Assembly (NCBI RefSeq): GCF_013618635.1 | Contig: NZ_JABLSJ010000001.1 | Location: 124,001 to 188,000 of the forward strand | DNA from: Thalassobacillus sp. CUG 92003 | Lineage (GTDB): Bacteria; Bacillota; Bacilli; Bacillales; Halobacillaceae | Reading direction: 5' to 3' | DNA length: 64,000 nt | The notes under the pieces: generated by a model | Seen by the model: the letters and a program-made list of their open reading frames with translations, nothing else | The model's database searches: none | What the model was told of the DNA's origin: nothing | Part shown: positions 1 through 7,690 of the stretch, in pieces | How the letters are laid out: each line of letters begins with the position of its first letter | How positions within the stretch are numbered: position 1 is the stretch's first letter | Program-made: the position numbers and the translations under genes

Positions 1-524
1 GCGTGGCTTTAATGATGCTCGTGTTCCTCGTGACACAGATGCTTCCGGCCACAGTCGTACTTACGCCATTGTTCGTTGTATTCAACAACGCGGGCTTGTT
101 AAATACTTATGTGGCACCGATCCTTGCTACCGCCACGCTTGGAGTTCCCTTTTCGGTCCTGCTCTTACGTACATTCTTTAAGGGGATCCCGAAAGAACTC
201 GAAGAAGCTGCTAGTATCGACGGATGTGGAAAGGTGCGTACCTTTCTGCAGGTGATTCTGCCGATTTCCCTGCCAAGTGTACTCGTGTGCGGCGCGATTT
301 CGTTCTTCTTCGCTTGGGGAGATTTGATTTTCAGCATTACCTTCAACCGTAACCAGGATTTGTGGCCGCTTACGGCGGGGATCTTCAATGCCGTCGGGCG
401 TTACGGCATCGAATGGAACAACCTGATGGCATTTGCAACCATTTCGGTGCTCCCGGTCATCATCATCTTCGTTCTTTTGCAGAAACATCTTGTGGAAGGT
501 CTAGTAAGCGGATCGGTGAAATAA
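1..524 (+). CDS. Carbohydrate ABC transporter permease, MalG type (5' end outside window)
   Basis: This is the C-terminal 173 residues or so of an inner-membrane permease that passes a sugar through an ABC importer. Several hydrophobic helices are visible. The cytoplasmic EAA loop, which docks on the ATPase, is clear at about residues 67-90 of the fragment (EAASIDGCGKVRTF followed by LPISLPS). The C-terminus ends in the hydrophobic helix plus short basic tail usual for MalG-type permeases. The reading frame is open to the left edge, so the true start lies outside the window and the GTG at position 3 is not a start. The substrate cannot be told. A strong terminator follows, so this is the last gene of its operon. 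Confidence 0.9.
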   Translation, partial: VALMMLVFLVTQMLPATVVLTPLFVVFNNAGLLNTYVAPILATATLGVPFSVLLLRTFFKGIPKELEEAASIDGCGKVRTFLQVILPISLPSVLVCGAISFFFAWGDLIFSITFNRNQDLWPLTAGIFNAVGRYGIEWNNLMAFATISVLPVIIIFVLLQKHLVEGLVSGSVK

Positions 525-600
525 TTCTGTCTTAAGGTCATGATTTATCCGTACCCTACTGTTTCTGTGCTCATTACAGAAGAGGAGTCAAAACTGAACA

Positions 601-654
601 AAACACAAACGTTCCGGATATTTCGCTGAAATGGTTCGGAACGTTTGTGTTTTT
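601..654 (+). terminator. Rho-independent terminator
   Basis: A 16-bp perfect stem (601-616 with 637-652) closes a 20-nt loop and is followed by a short T run. It ends the ABC permease operon. Confidence 0.85.
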
Positions 655-721
655 ACGAAAGCATTCCATGATTTTGTAACTTAATTTCTCTTGGTACGTC
701 TTAATAAATGAGGTGATTGTT

Positions 722-1303
722 TTGAGAAAATTGATTGTATTATTATTTGCTCTGGTGGTTTTTATTTTGTCCAGCTGTGCCTCAGACCGGGATCCTATCG
801 ACAATAGCGCGTCAAAATCGAATAATGACGATGTCTCAAATACCGAGAGTGAGAAAAAAGAAGGTGATTTCATCTATCGCCTTGTCACTGAAAAGGCAGA
901 GTACCGAGAAAGTGACTCCGTAAACCTATATGCTGAGTTAGAGTATATTGGCAATAGCGACGAAGTTGTCATTTATCATGCTGCTTCTCCGTTTTACTTC
1001 CCCATGGTCGAGAAAACCAGAAATTATGAGTTAGCTTATCCTATGAATGAACCGTTAATATCGACAACCCTTAAAAAGGGTGAGCCACTACGTCAAAAGT
1101 ATATAAAAAGCGGTGGATATGGTTCTCAAGAAGAATCGGATTATGTGAAATTTATGAAACGCTTTCTTGAGGAGGATGGATTTCCAAAAGGTTCCTATGT
1201 CGTTAATGGGTTTGCTTATTTTTATATTGAAGGTTCCGAGAAGAATAAAAAAGAATATAAAATAAAAGGTCAGGTTGACTTTAAAGTTCAAGCGAATAAT
1301 TAA
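722..1303 (+). CDS. Putative lipoprotein of unknown function
   Basis: A 193-residue protein. The start is taken as the TTG at 722, behind AGGTGA; the GTG at 713 lies inside that ribosome binding site. It opens with a lipoprotein signal peptide (MRKLIVLLFALVVF, lipobox LSSC), so it should be anchored on the outer face of the membrane. A low-complexity Ser/Asn/Asp linker follows (about residues 20-45), then a globular part rich in beta-type sequence. The segment around residues 50-80 (YRLVTEKAEYRES, YAELEYIG) recalls BsuPI-like immunoglobulin-fold domains, but this is a weak resemblance. It is monocistronic between two terminators. No function is assigned. Confidence 0.75.
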   Translation: MRKLIVLLFALVVFILSSCASDRDPIDNSASKSNNDDVSNTESEKKEGDFIYRLVTEKAEYRESDSVNLYAELEYIGNSDEVVIYHAASPFYFPMVEKTRNYELAYPMNEPLISTTLKKGEPLRQKYIKSGGYGSQEESDYVKFMKRFLEEDGFPKGSYVVNGFAYFYIEGSEKNKKEYKIKGQVDFKVQANN

Positions 1304-1307
1304 ATCC

Positions 1308-1345
1308 AGCAGAGCTTCCATTTTTGTGGGATCTCTGCTTTTTCT
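1308..1345 (+). terminator. Terminator of the lipoprotein gene
   Basis: AGCAGAG (1308-1314) pairs with CTCTGCT (1333-1339), followed by a T run. The T run merges into the start of the repeat element at 1344. Confidence 0.65.
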
Positions 1346-1535
1346 TATATATAATGGAAGGAACACGTCGCCGATTTTCATGCGAGATACCTCTATTTGT
1401 TAGCTACTTGCGCTGAATATCTACGCGTTTCATCCCAATGCAAGCGACTCCACTCCACTTATAAGCAACTTTATCAAATTTGTAAGCAACTAGAGTAGTA
1501 TCACACTATTTGAACCCTCGTAAATGTAATGTCAG
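1344..1535 (+). repeat. Dispersed ~190-bp non-coding repeat, copy 1
   Basis: It begins with a CTTATATATAATGG-type box and GAACACGTC, then runs through the words CTACTTG, CGCGTTT, GCGACTC, GCAACTT and GCAACTA spaced about 20-22 bases apart. The same order of words occurs in the copies at 1576, 7000, 7187 and 7376. No open reading frame is evident. Confidence 0.7.
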
Positions 1536-1548
1536 ATCCACAAGAAGT

Positions 1549-1576
1549 TGAGCAGAACCACCTGCTCAGTTTTTTC
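1549..1576 (+). terminator. Hairpin with T run between repeat copies
   Basis: TGAGCAG (1549-1555) pairs with CTGCTCA (1562-1568) and is followed by six Ts. No gene lies directly upstream. A very similar CTGCTCAG hairpin precedes the repeat array at 6938, so it may belong to the repeat element. Confidence 0.6.
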
Positions 1577-1700
1577 TATATATAGTAGAAACACGTTACG
1601 CTTTCCAGGTAAGTACCCTTGATTTATTATCTACTTCGGGGTGAATATCTACGCATTTACTCACAATACAAGCGACTCCATTCAATTTATATGTAACTTT
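1576..1700 (+). repeat. Dispersed non-coding repeat, copy 2 (truncated)
   Basis: It starts CTATATATAGTAGAAACACG and keeps the CTACTT, CGCATTT and GCGACTC words. The similarity stops near 1700, before the last GCAACT word, so the copy is truncated. Confidence 0.65.
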
Positions 1701-2005
1701 GTGTTGAATGAGCTGGACGCAGATGATGTTCACATCTATGTATCATCGAAGAAAGCTGGTTCCAAAGTGAAGGATTCTAAACCTTAAAGTAAATCGGTAG
1801 AAATCGCCGCGGACTGCCCTGGAGGAGAAAGTGCTTGGGGTTCAGCTTCATTTCAAATCGGAGGCATAAGTCCCTATCAGGCAAACTCTTAGAAAGCTGG
1901 AGAATTTCAGGTAGTCCGATACTACAAAGAACCCTAAACAACTCCTTTTGGAGCCGTTTAGGGCTGGGTGGTCTCTGTACGATATATCAATTTTTACATC
2001 AATCT
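1701..2005. other. Gene-poor stretch with a short coding remnant
   Basis: Bases 1701-1787 can be read as 28 codons on the + strand (ending KKAGSKVKDSKP and TAA), abutting the truncated repeat. This could be the tail of a lost gene, but I do not recognise it. At 1932-1963 there is an inverted repeat (CCCTAAAC with GTTTAGGG, inner CTCC/GGAG) without a T run. Nothing else is supported here. Confidence 0.35.
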
Positions 2006-2083
2006 TAGAGAAACCGACGTATACGGAACCGTACGTACGGTGGTGTGAGGGGACAGAGGTTAGTCACCTCCTCCTACTCGATT
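2006..2083 (+). mobile_element. 3' end remnant of a group II intron (domains V-VI)
   Basis: The stretch has the ACCGTACGTACGGT hairpin core, GGTGTGAGG linker, a second imperfect hairpin (GAGGTTAG/CACCTC) and the CCTACTCGATT end that is typical of the 3' end of bacterial group II introns. No reverse transcriptase gene precedes it, so only the tail is left. The call rests on remembered family consensus, not on a structure search. Confidence 0.6.
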
Positions 2084-2087
2084 GAAA

Positions 2088-3143
2088 CTACTTTCTTTGT
2101 TTTGGAATGGGCACGATAAATGTTGACTTAGGGAAAAGCGAAATGATCTTCATGAGAATGGAACTGATGATAAGCGTTAGGACATACGCAACCAGAAGTA
2201 AATAAGGCGTCTTAAATAAGAATGGGAAGAAATCTTCAATAAAATACAAGATTAAAGGGTGGACGAGATAGATTCCCATCGAATAATCACCGATGACGCG
2301 GAATGGCCGGTATACCTTCTCATAATTCACGACGATCCGAGCGATCGCGATTAGAAATATCACAAACACAGGGATGTAAACAAGATTTTCTTTTCGGGAA
2401 GAACTTAACAGAACATCAGGTTGAACCTCTTTGAAAATGAAGTAAAACAAAACAACAGTAGAAAGATAGATTAGCCAGCTAAATTTCTTTACGAATGCTA
2501 GCGTTTCAGTCCAATAGTAGGCTAATACAGACCCGAACATAAAAAAGGATATCCAGTTTAATATGAAGGAGCGGTCTGTCACAACGTGCTTAAATTTGCC
2601 GAAAATGTTAATAAACTCAGGGAATGTGTTCGTCACCCAAAGGTAGTTGATTGGCAGACTGACAATCAGCAAAATCAGCAAGACGATTCGATTCCTCACC
2701 AATTGGAGAAATGGAAACAAGATATAAAAATGAATCACCGTCACAATGAAATATAAATGAGTCTTCGCTTGCCCCAGCGCAAAATAATCAAAGGTTTGTT
2801 TGAGGTGTCTGAAAATCTGTCCATCCTGAATGTATTTGACAAACATTAAATAGACAAACGTCCAAATGATATATGGTGAAACGATCTTAACAAAGCGGGA
2901 GGTAATAAACTTTTTCAAATAGAACCCGCGGTTGATCACGGAACTCGTGAGCAAAAAAGCACTGATGACAGCGAATATCGGCGTGCCCAAACGAGAAATT
3001 TGATTGAGATACAGAGACACATCATTGAAGAAAAGAGATTCTTCTGGCGTGTAGGCACGCGCGGTCGTATGGATCATGACAACTAATAAACAGGCAATTG
3101 CTCTTACAAAAGGTATTTCATCAAAGAAGGTTTTTTGGGTCAT
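2088..3143 (-). CDS. Membrane acyltransferase, Acyltransferase_3 family
   Basis: A 351-residue integral membrane protein with about ten hydrophobic segments. The N-terminus (FVRAIACLLVVMIHTT) carries the R/A-I-A-hhVVhhH motif of the Acyl_transf_3/OafA family, in which the His is part of the active site. Family members move acetyl or other acyl groups onto extracytoplasmic sugars; no SGNH domain is fused here. The ATG at 3143 has AGGAG at good spacing. A near-identical paralogue in the same orientation lies just upstream (3330-4385) but is interrupted. The acceptor is unknown; surface polysaccharide or secondary wall polymer is plausible. Confidence 0.85.
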   Translation of the reverse strand: MTQKTFFDEIPFVRAIACLLVVMIHTTARAYTPEESLFFNDVSLYLNQISRLGTPIFAVISAFLLTSSVINRGFYLKKFITSRFVKIVSPYIIWTFVYLMFVKYIQDGQIFRHLKQTFDYFALGQAKTHLYFIVTVIHFYILFPFLQLVRNRIVLLILLIVSLPINYLWVTNTFPEFINIFGKFKHVVTDRSFILNWISFFMFGSVLAYYWTETLAFVKKFSWLIYLSTVVLFYFIFKEVQPDVLLSSSRKENLVYIPVFVIFLIAIARIVVNYEKVYRPFRVIGDYSMGIYLVHPLILYFIEDFFPFLFKTPYLLLVAYVLTLIISSILMKIISLFPKSTFIVPIPKQRK

Positions 3144-3329
3144 GTCAGTTCTCCTAGCTGTAAAATTACAATGAGTATCATACCACTATTGCGCTTATAA
3201 TTCTATTAAAAGGGGCGGGGACGAGGTGCTCGTCTTAAAAGGTTTGTAACAAACTGACCATGAATTCCTCTTAATGTAAAAAGGGGGAGTGACGTTGAAA
3301 GGTTGTTCCCATCCCATCCAATTCGTAAG

Positions 3330-4385
3330 TTATCGATTTGGTTTTGGAATGGGTACGATAAAGGTTGACTTAGGGAAAAGCGAAATGATTTTCATAAGAA
3401 TGGAACTTAGGACAAGTGTAAGGATATAAGCGACGATGAGCGCATAAGGTGTTTTAAATAAGAATGGGAAGAAATCTTCGATAAAGTATAAGATTAAAGG
3501 GTGGACGAGATAGATTCCCATCGAATAATCACCGATGATGCGAAATGGCTGGTACACCTTCTCATAATTCATGACAATCCGAGCGATAGCGATTAGAAAA
3601 ATGAAAAAGACAGGGATGTAAATCAGGTTTTCTTTTCTGGCGGAGCCTAGCACAACATCGGGTTGAATCTCGTTGAATATAAAATAAAACAAGACCACAG
3701 TAGAAAGATAGATAAGCCAACTGAATTTCTTCACGAATGCTAGTGTTTCAGTCCAATAATAGGCAACCACGGCTCCAAACATAAAATAAGATATCCAGTT
3801 AAATAGGAAGGAAACGTCTGTCACGACATGCTTAAACTTACCGAAAACAGTGATGAACTCAGGAAATGAGTTTGTGAGCCACATATAATTGATGGGTAAA
3901 CTAATGATGAATAAAATCAGCAATACGATTCGATTCCTCACCAATTGTAAAAACGGAAACAAAATATAAAAATGGATGACCGTTACAATGAAATGTAAAT
4001 GGGTTTTAGCATTTCCCAGAGCTATGTAATCAAACGTTTGTTTAAGGTGTCTGAAAATCTGACCCCCCTGAATATATTTTACAAACATTAAATAGACAAG
4101 CGACCAGATGATATAAGGTGAAACGATCTTAACAAATCATGATGTCATAAATTTTTTCAAATAGAATCCGCGGTTGATCACGGAACTCGTGAGCAAAAAC
4201 GCACTGATCACGGCGAATATTGGGGTGCCCAAACGAGAAACTTGATTGAGATAAAGGGAGATTTCGTTGAAGAAATGAGATTTTTCTGGCATATAAGCAC
4301 GAGCGGTCGTATGGATCATGACAACTAACAAGCAGGCAATTGCTCTTACAAATGGGATTTCATCAAAGAAGTTTTTTTGAGTCAT
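3330..4385 (-). pseudogene. Acyltransferase_3 paralogue broken by one in-frame TGA
   Basis: The two open pieces (4385-4137 and 4088-3330) are in the same frame. They are separated by a single TGA at 4138-4136 where the intact copy has an Arg codon (TS-R-FVKIVSPY). Read through, the product would be 351 residues, the same length as the neighbour and similar along its whole length. The AGGAG site before the ATG at 4385 and the region upstream of it also resemble the neighbour's, so a whole gene with its control region was duplicated. The many synonymous differences mean the duplication is not recent, while the rest of the frame is intact, so the stop is probably young. The 5' piece alone would give a useless 83-residue peptide. 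Confidence 0.85.
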
Positions 4386-4505
4386 TTCAGAACTCCTAGC
4401 CGTAAATTTCAATAAGTATCAATAACACCATTATGCGTTTAATTCTATATAAATAAAAGAGAGAAAAGGGTGCTTTCCTAGCCACTCAATCGACTCAGGT
4501 AAATG

Positions 4506-4542
4506 TAAGCTTCAGCAGCATGACTGCGAAGCTTATTTTTTT
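4506..4542 (+). terminator. Rho-independent terminator
   Basis: TAAGCTTC (4506-4513) pairs with GAAGCTTA (4528-4535), with a further GCAG/CTGC inner stem and seven Ts after it. It faces the + strand although no + strand gene lies just upstream; it may insulate the deacetylase gene or be left from a lost gene. Confidence 0.75.
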
Positions 4543-4659
4543 GCTTGCATATAAGAACTAACATTCACCAAAAAGCTAAATAATGTAAAAGAGTAGTCGA
4601 TATTAACTAAGTTAGACACATTTAATCGCAAAAAGTGGAACGAAAAGGAGAATTAAGAC

Positions 4660-5706
4660 GTGGTAAGAAGTCGATTGTTGAAGCGGATTTTGTACATAAG
4701 CATAATAAGCTTACTGATAGGTATAGCTCCCCATAGCGCAAAGGCTGAAGCTAATGCAGAAATCAACCCAAGTAATGTGTTTGAATCGAATGTAGTACAT
4801 ATCGAAAATCTATTGGATAGATTAGCCGGAACTAGTGTTTTCAATGATAGACCAGCCAGAAATACCTTCTTGTCGGGAAATGTGTTATCCCGGTTTTTCA
4901 AATTTCCATTGAATTTATCTGAAACACAGAGCGAGCAACCCCGTGAATCTCGCATACCGATTTTAATGTATCATCACTTAGCTGAGGGCGAGAAGAGCAG
5001 TTCCGTTATCGACCCGCAACGTTTTGAAGCTCATATGGAAGCTTTGCAGCGTGAAGGCTATCAGACCATTACAGAGGATGAACTCCTCCATTACTTCCAA
5101 GATGATGCGCCTTTGCCTGAGGCCTCCCTATTAATCACGTTCGATGATGGTTATCTCAGCAACTATACGATGGCTTATCCGATATTAAAAAAACGAGGGA
5201 TGAAAGCGACGATTTATCCCATTGTGAGTCGCATCAGCGAAGATGATCCGTACAGTTTTGCAGGTGAGATCCCCAAAATAACATGGCCACAGATGCGGGA
5301 GATGCAAGATTCAGGCCTGATCACATTTCAAAGCCATACGTACGATTCCCATTTTAAAAGCCAATCGCTAGATGGAGAGCAACGAGGTATGGTCTCAGGC
5401 AGAATGCTCATAGGAAACAAGTTGGAAACCCAAACAGAGTACGAACAACGCGTCCTGCAGGATGTAGAAAAGTCGAAAAAAATACTAGAAGACAAGCTTG
5501 GCGAGGAAGTTGTGGCTTTTACATACCCTTACGGCAGCTACAGTGCTGACACTATACGTCTATTGAAGGAAGCGGGCTACCAAATGGCGCTCAATTCAAA
5601 ATATGGGATCAATACCGATCAAAATCATTCCCTGTTTGAATTAAAACGCATTACAGCTAAGGGGTCGTTTACAGCGGATGAATTGCTAAAAAAAATAAAA
5701 AATTAA
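4660..5706 (+). CDS. Exported polysaccharide deacetylase (NodB/CE4 domain, PgaB/IcaB-like)
   Basis: A 348-residue protein that should remove N-acetyl groups from a cell-envelope or exopolysaccharide outside the membrane. An N-terminal basic plus hydrophobic segment ending near HSAKAEA is a signal peptide or anchor. The catalytic domain covers about residues 95-348. It has RIPILMYHHL, the metal/base motif LITFDDGY with paired Asp, the metal-binding H-x3-H of FQSHTYDSH, and FTYPYGSYS. The GTG start at 4660 has AAGGAG eight bases upstream. The gene stands alone, followed by the WalR-type promoter region of the next gene. The exact substrate (poly-GlcNAc or peptidoglycan) is inferred only from the subfamily feel. 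Confidence 0.88.
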   Translation: MVRSRLLKRILYISIISLLIGIAPHSAKAEANAEINPSNVFESNVVHIENLLDRLAGTSVFNDRPARNTFLSGNVLSRFFKFPLNLSETQSEQPRESRIPILMYHHLAEGEKSSSVIDPQRFEAHMEALQREGYQTITEDELLHYFQDDAPLPEASLLITFDDGYLSNYTMAYPILKKRGMKATIYPIVSRISEDDPYSFAGEIPKITWPQMREMQDSGLITFQSHTYDSHFKSQSLDGEQRGMVSGRMLIGNKLETQTEYEQRVLQDVEKSKKILEDKLGEEVVAFTYPYGSYSADTIRLLKEAGYQMALNSKYGINTDQNHSLFELKRITAKGSFTADELLKKIKN

Positions 5707-5853
5707 GTAATTTTTTAGAGGAGCCTGTCATTTGGGCGGTAAAACTTTTGCAAGGCGGACGAGAGAAGATTCGACTTTATTTAATATAGGAGCATATTAT
5801 ATACACGTGAAATCATGTCGAATCTTAAACTTTTGTTACAGATATTAGCGAAT

Positions 5854-5870
5854 TGTAATACAACCGTAAA
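5854..5870 (+). promoter_or_regulatory. WalR-like box upstream of the NlpC/P60-SLH gene
   Basis: TGTAAT, five bases, CGTAAA: one mismatch from the WalR consensus TGTWAH-N5-TGTWAH of B. subtilis. A TATGAT -10-like hexamer lies at 5888-5893. The same arrangement, with a perfect box, precedes the paralogue at 23141-24136. Confidence 0.5.
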
Positions 5871-5934
5871 ATAAAATTCTAGCATTATATGATACCCTGA
5901 ATCTAGCAAAATTAAACGTGGAGGTACATACATA

Positions 5935-6921
5935 ATGTTTAGAAAGTCGTTACTTTTTGTGTTGGTCAGTATTTTGAGTTTGGCAGTTTTTACCCCTCAA
6001 GCTATGGCATCATCAACTGGAAAGCAGATTGTGGACGTTGCAAGACAGTATGAAGGAACACCTTATGAATGGAGTGGCGAATCGCCTGGAGGTTTTGATT
6101 GTTCTGGTTTTACTACATATGTGTTAAACAAATTTGATATCGATGTACCGCGTTCTTCTTCCGATCAGTATAGCGCTGGAAAATACGTGTCGAAATCAGA
6201 TTTGCAAGCTGGGGATCTTGTCTTCTTCAGCAGCGAGCCTGGCTCTTCATCCATTTCACACGTGGGGATCTATACGAGTAACGGGAATTACATATCTGCT
6301 ACACGAAGTAGAGGCGTTGACGAAGTATCCATTAACGACCCTTATTACTGGGGACCACGATATGTGGGAGCCAAACGAGTTGTAGAAGATCACTCTTCTT
6401 CTAATGGAAGCGGCCTCTACAACGATTTGTCCACTGACTATTGGGCTTACGATGAAATTAAATCGATGAGCAAAGCTGATATTGTGTCAGGTTATGAAAA
6501 CAATACGTTCAAACCGAAGGCAAGCATTACGAGAGCCGAAGCTGCAAAAATGTTAATCGAAGCTAAAAACATCAAAAAATCAACAAAGCATTCCTTTGGA
6601 GATGTATCTGGCCACTGGGCTGAAGGGTTTATCAATGCAGCCGCCGCCAGAGGATATATCAAAGGGAAAGGACATGGCCAGTTTAACCCTGATCAGGATA
6701 TCTCCAGAGAAGAGATTGCGGCCATCCTATCTAGAGCATACAATATGAGCAGCTCAAACGGATCTACTTTTAAAGATGTAAATAAAAACGATTGGGCTTA
6801 CAAACATATCGAAGGGTTGGCCGATCATTCCATCACCAATGGGTATGATGACCAAACGTTCCGACCAAAGAACGACGCAACCCGTGCTGAGTTCACTGTT
6901 TTCCTCGATCGCGCAAGATAA
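5935..6921 (+). CDS. Exported NlpC/P60 peptidase with three SLH domains
   Basis: A 328-residue cell-wall hydrolase, expected to cut the gamma-D-Glu-diamino acid bond of peptide stems while held on the wall by SLH domains. Signal peptide residues 1-25 (cleavage after AMA). The NlpC/P60 domain is about residues 28-145, with the nucleophile in FDCSGFTTYV and the catalytic His in SHVGIY. SLH domains lie at about 160-205, 220-265 and 285-328 (YENNTFKPKASITRAEAAKM-type motifs). AGGAGG-like site GGAGGT before the ATG. It is monocistronic with a strong terminator. A paralogue with the same layout lies at 23141-24136 on the other strand. Confidence 0.93.
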   Translation: MFRKSLLFVLVSILSLAVFTPQAMASSTGKQIVDVARQYEGTPYEWSGESPGGFDCSGFTTYVLNKFDIDVPRSSSDQYSAGKYVSKSDLQAGDLVFFSSEPGSSSISHVGIYTSNGNYISATRSRGVDEVSINDPYYWGPRYVGAKRVVEDHSSSNGSGLYNDLSTDYWAYDEIKSMSKADIVSGYENNTFKPKASITRAEAAKMLIEAKNIKKSTKHSFGDVSGHWAEGFINAAAARGYIKGKGHGQFNPDQDISREEIAAILSRAYNMSSSNGSTFKDVNKNDWAYKHIEGLADHSITNGYDDQTFRPKNDATRAEFTVFLDRAR

Positions 6922-6937
6922 TAATCTAATAATGAGA

Positions 6938-6966
6938 AGCTGAGCAGATTCTGCTCAGCTTTTTCT
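6938..6966 (+). terminator. Rho-independent terminator
   Basis: A perfect 10-bp stem, AGCTGAGCAG (6938-6947) with CTGCTCAGCT (6951-6960), a three-base loop and five Ts. Confidence 0.85.
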
Positions 6967-6999
6967 ATTTTATAGCCGCATGAAACGTTAATAGCGCAT

Positions 7000-7186
7000 C
7001 TATATAATAGAAGAAACACGTTACACTTATCGAGGTTGAGCGATTTGTTTACTAGTTGGCGTCCGATATTGTCGCGTTTGCTCGGATTCCAATCGACTGC
7101 ATACCATTTATAAGCAACTTCCCCCGAATTGCATGCAACTAGAGTAAACTGCCACTTTTTGATCCGCCCTCAACTTTTAATAGAGT
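7000..7186 (+). repeat. Tandem ~188-bp non-coding repeat, unit A
   Basis: First of three tandem units that fill the gap upstream of the nucleotidase gene. It starts CTATATAATAGAAGAAACACG and its 3' half (ATTTATAAGCAACTTC through AACTTTTAATAGAGT) is almost identical to unit B. Confidence 0.85.
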
Positions 7187-7375
7187 CTATATATAATAGA
7201 GGAACCACGTCCCCTGGTTCAAGTTCCCTCGATTTATTGACTACTTGTCGCTCAATCTTCGCGCATTCGCTCATATTGCAATCGACTTCACGCCATTTAT
7301 AAGCAACTTCCCCCGAATTGCATGCAACTAGAGTAAACTGCCACTTTTTGATCCGCCCTCAACTTTTAATAGAGT
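7187..7375 (+). repeat. Tandem ~188-bp non-coding repeat, unit B
   Basis: Starts CTATATATAATAGAGGAACC. Words CTACTTG (7241), CGCGCAT (7260), CGACTTC (7283), GCAACTT (7303) and GCAACTA (7324) are spaced 19-23 bases apart. Confidence 0.85.
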
Positions 7376-7562
7376 CTATATATAATAGAAGAGCCACGTC
7401 CCATGTTCAAGTTCCCTCGATTTATTGACTACTTGTCGTTCAATATTGTCGCATCCGCTCCCATTCCAATCGACTTCACGCCATTTATAAGCAACTTCCC
7501 CCGATTTGCAAGCAACTCGTGTAAATCGCCACTTTTTGAGCCCACCCTGCCCCAGCCCACCG
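7376..7562 (+). repeat. Tandem ~188-bp non-coding repeat, unit C
   Basis: Starts CTATATATAATAGAAGAGCC, follows unit B closely for its first 100 bases and diverges towards its 3' end (GCAACTCGTGTAAATCG, then unique sequence). Confidence 0.8.
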
Positions 7563-7586
7563 CCTAACAGTCAGCTTGTAAAATCT

Positions 7587-7603
7587 CGTAAATGTTTTGT
7601 AAA
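7587..7603 (+). promoter_or_regulatory. WalR-like box upstream of the SLH nucleotidase gene
   Basis: CGTAAA, five bases, TGTAAA: one mismatch from TGTWAH-N5-TGTWAH. It lies about 90 bases before the GTG start, just after the repeat array. Confidence 0.4.
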
Positions 7604-7690
7604 CGCCTACACATCTCATTGAAAAATGTTAAAATATAGATGTAATTGCAAGATTCTACATAAATTTCAAATGAAAGGGACGGTGCGAAC

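Noticed and set aside
7000-7562. Small protein genes within the tandem repeats
   Set aside because: No frame stays open in all copies, no ribosome binding sites, and conservation does not follow codon positions.
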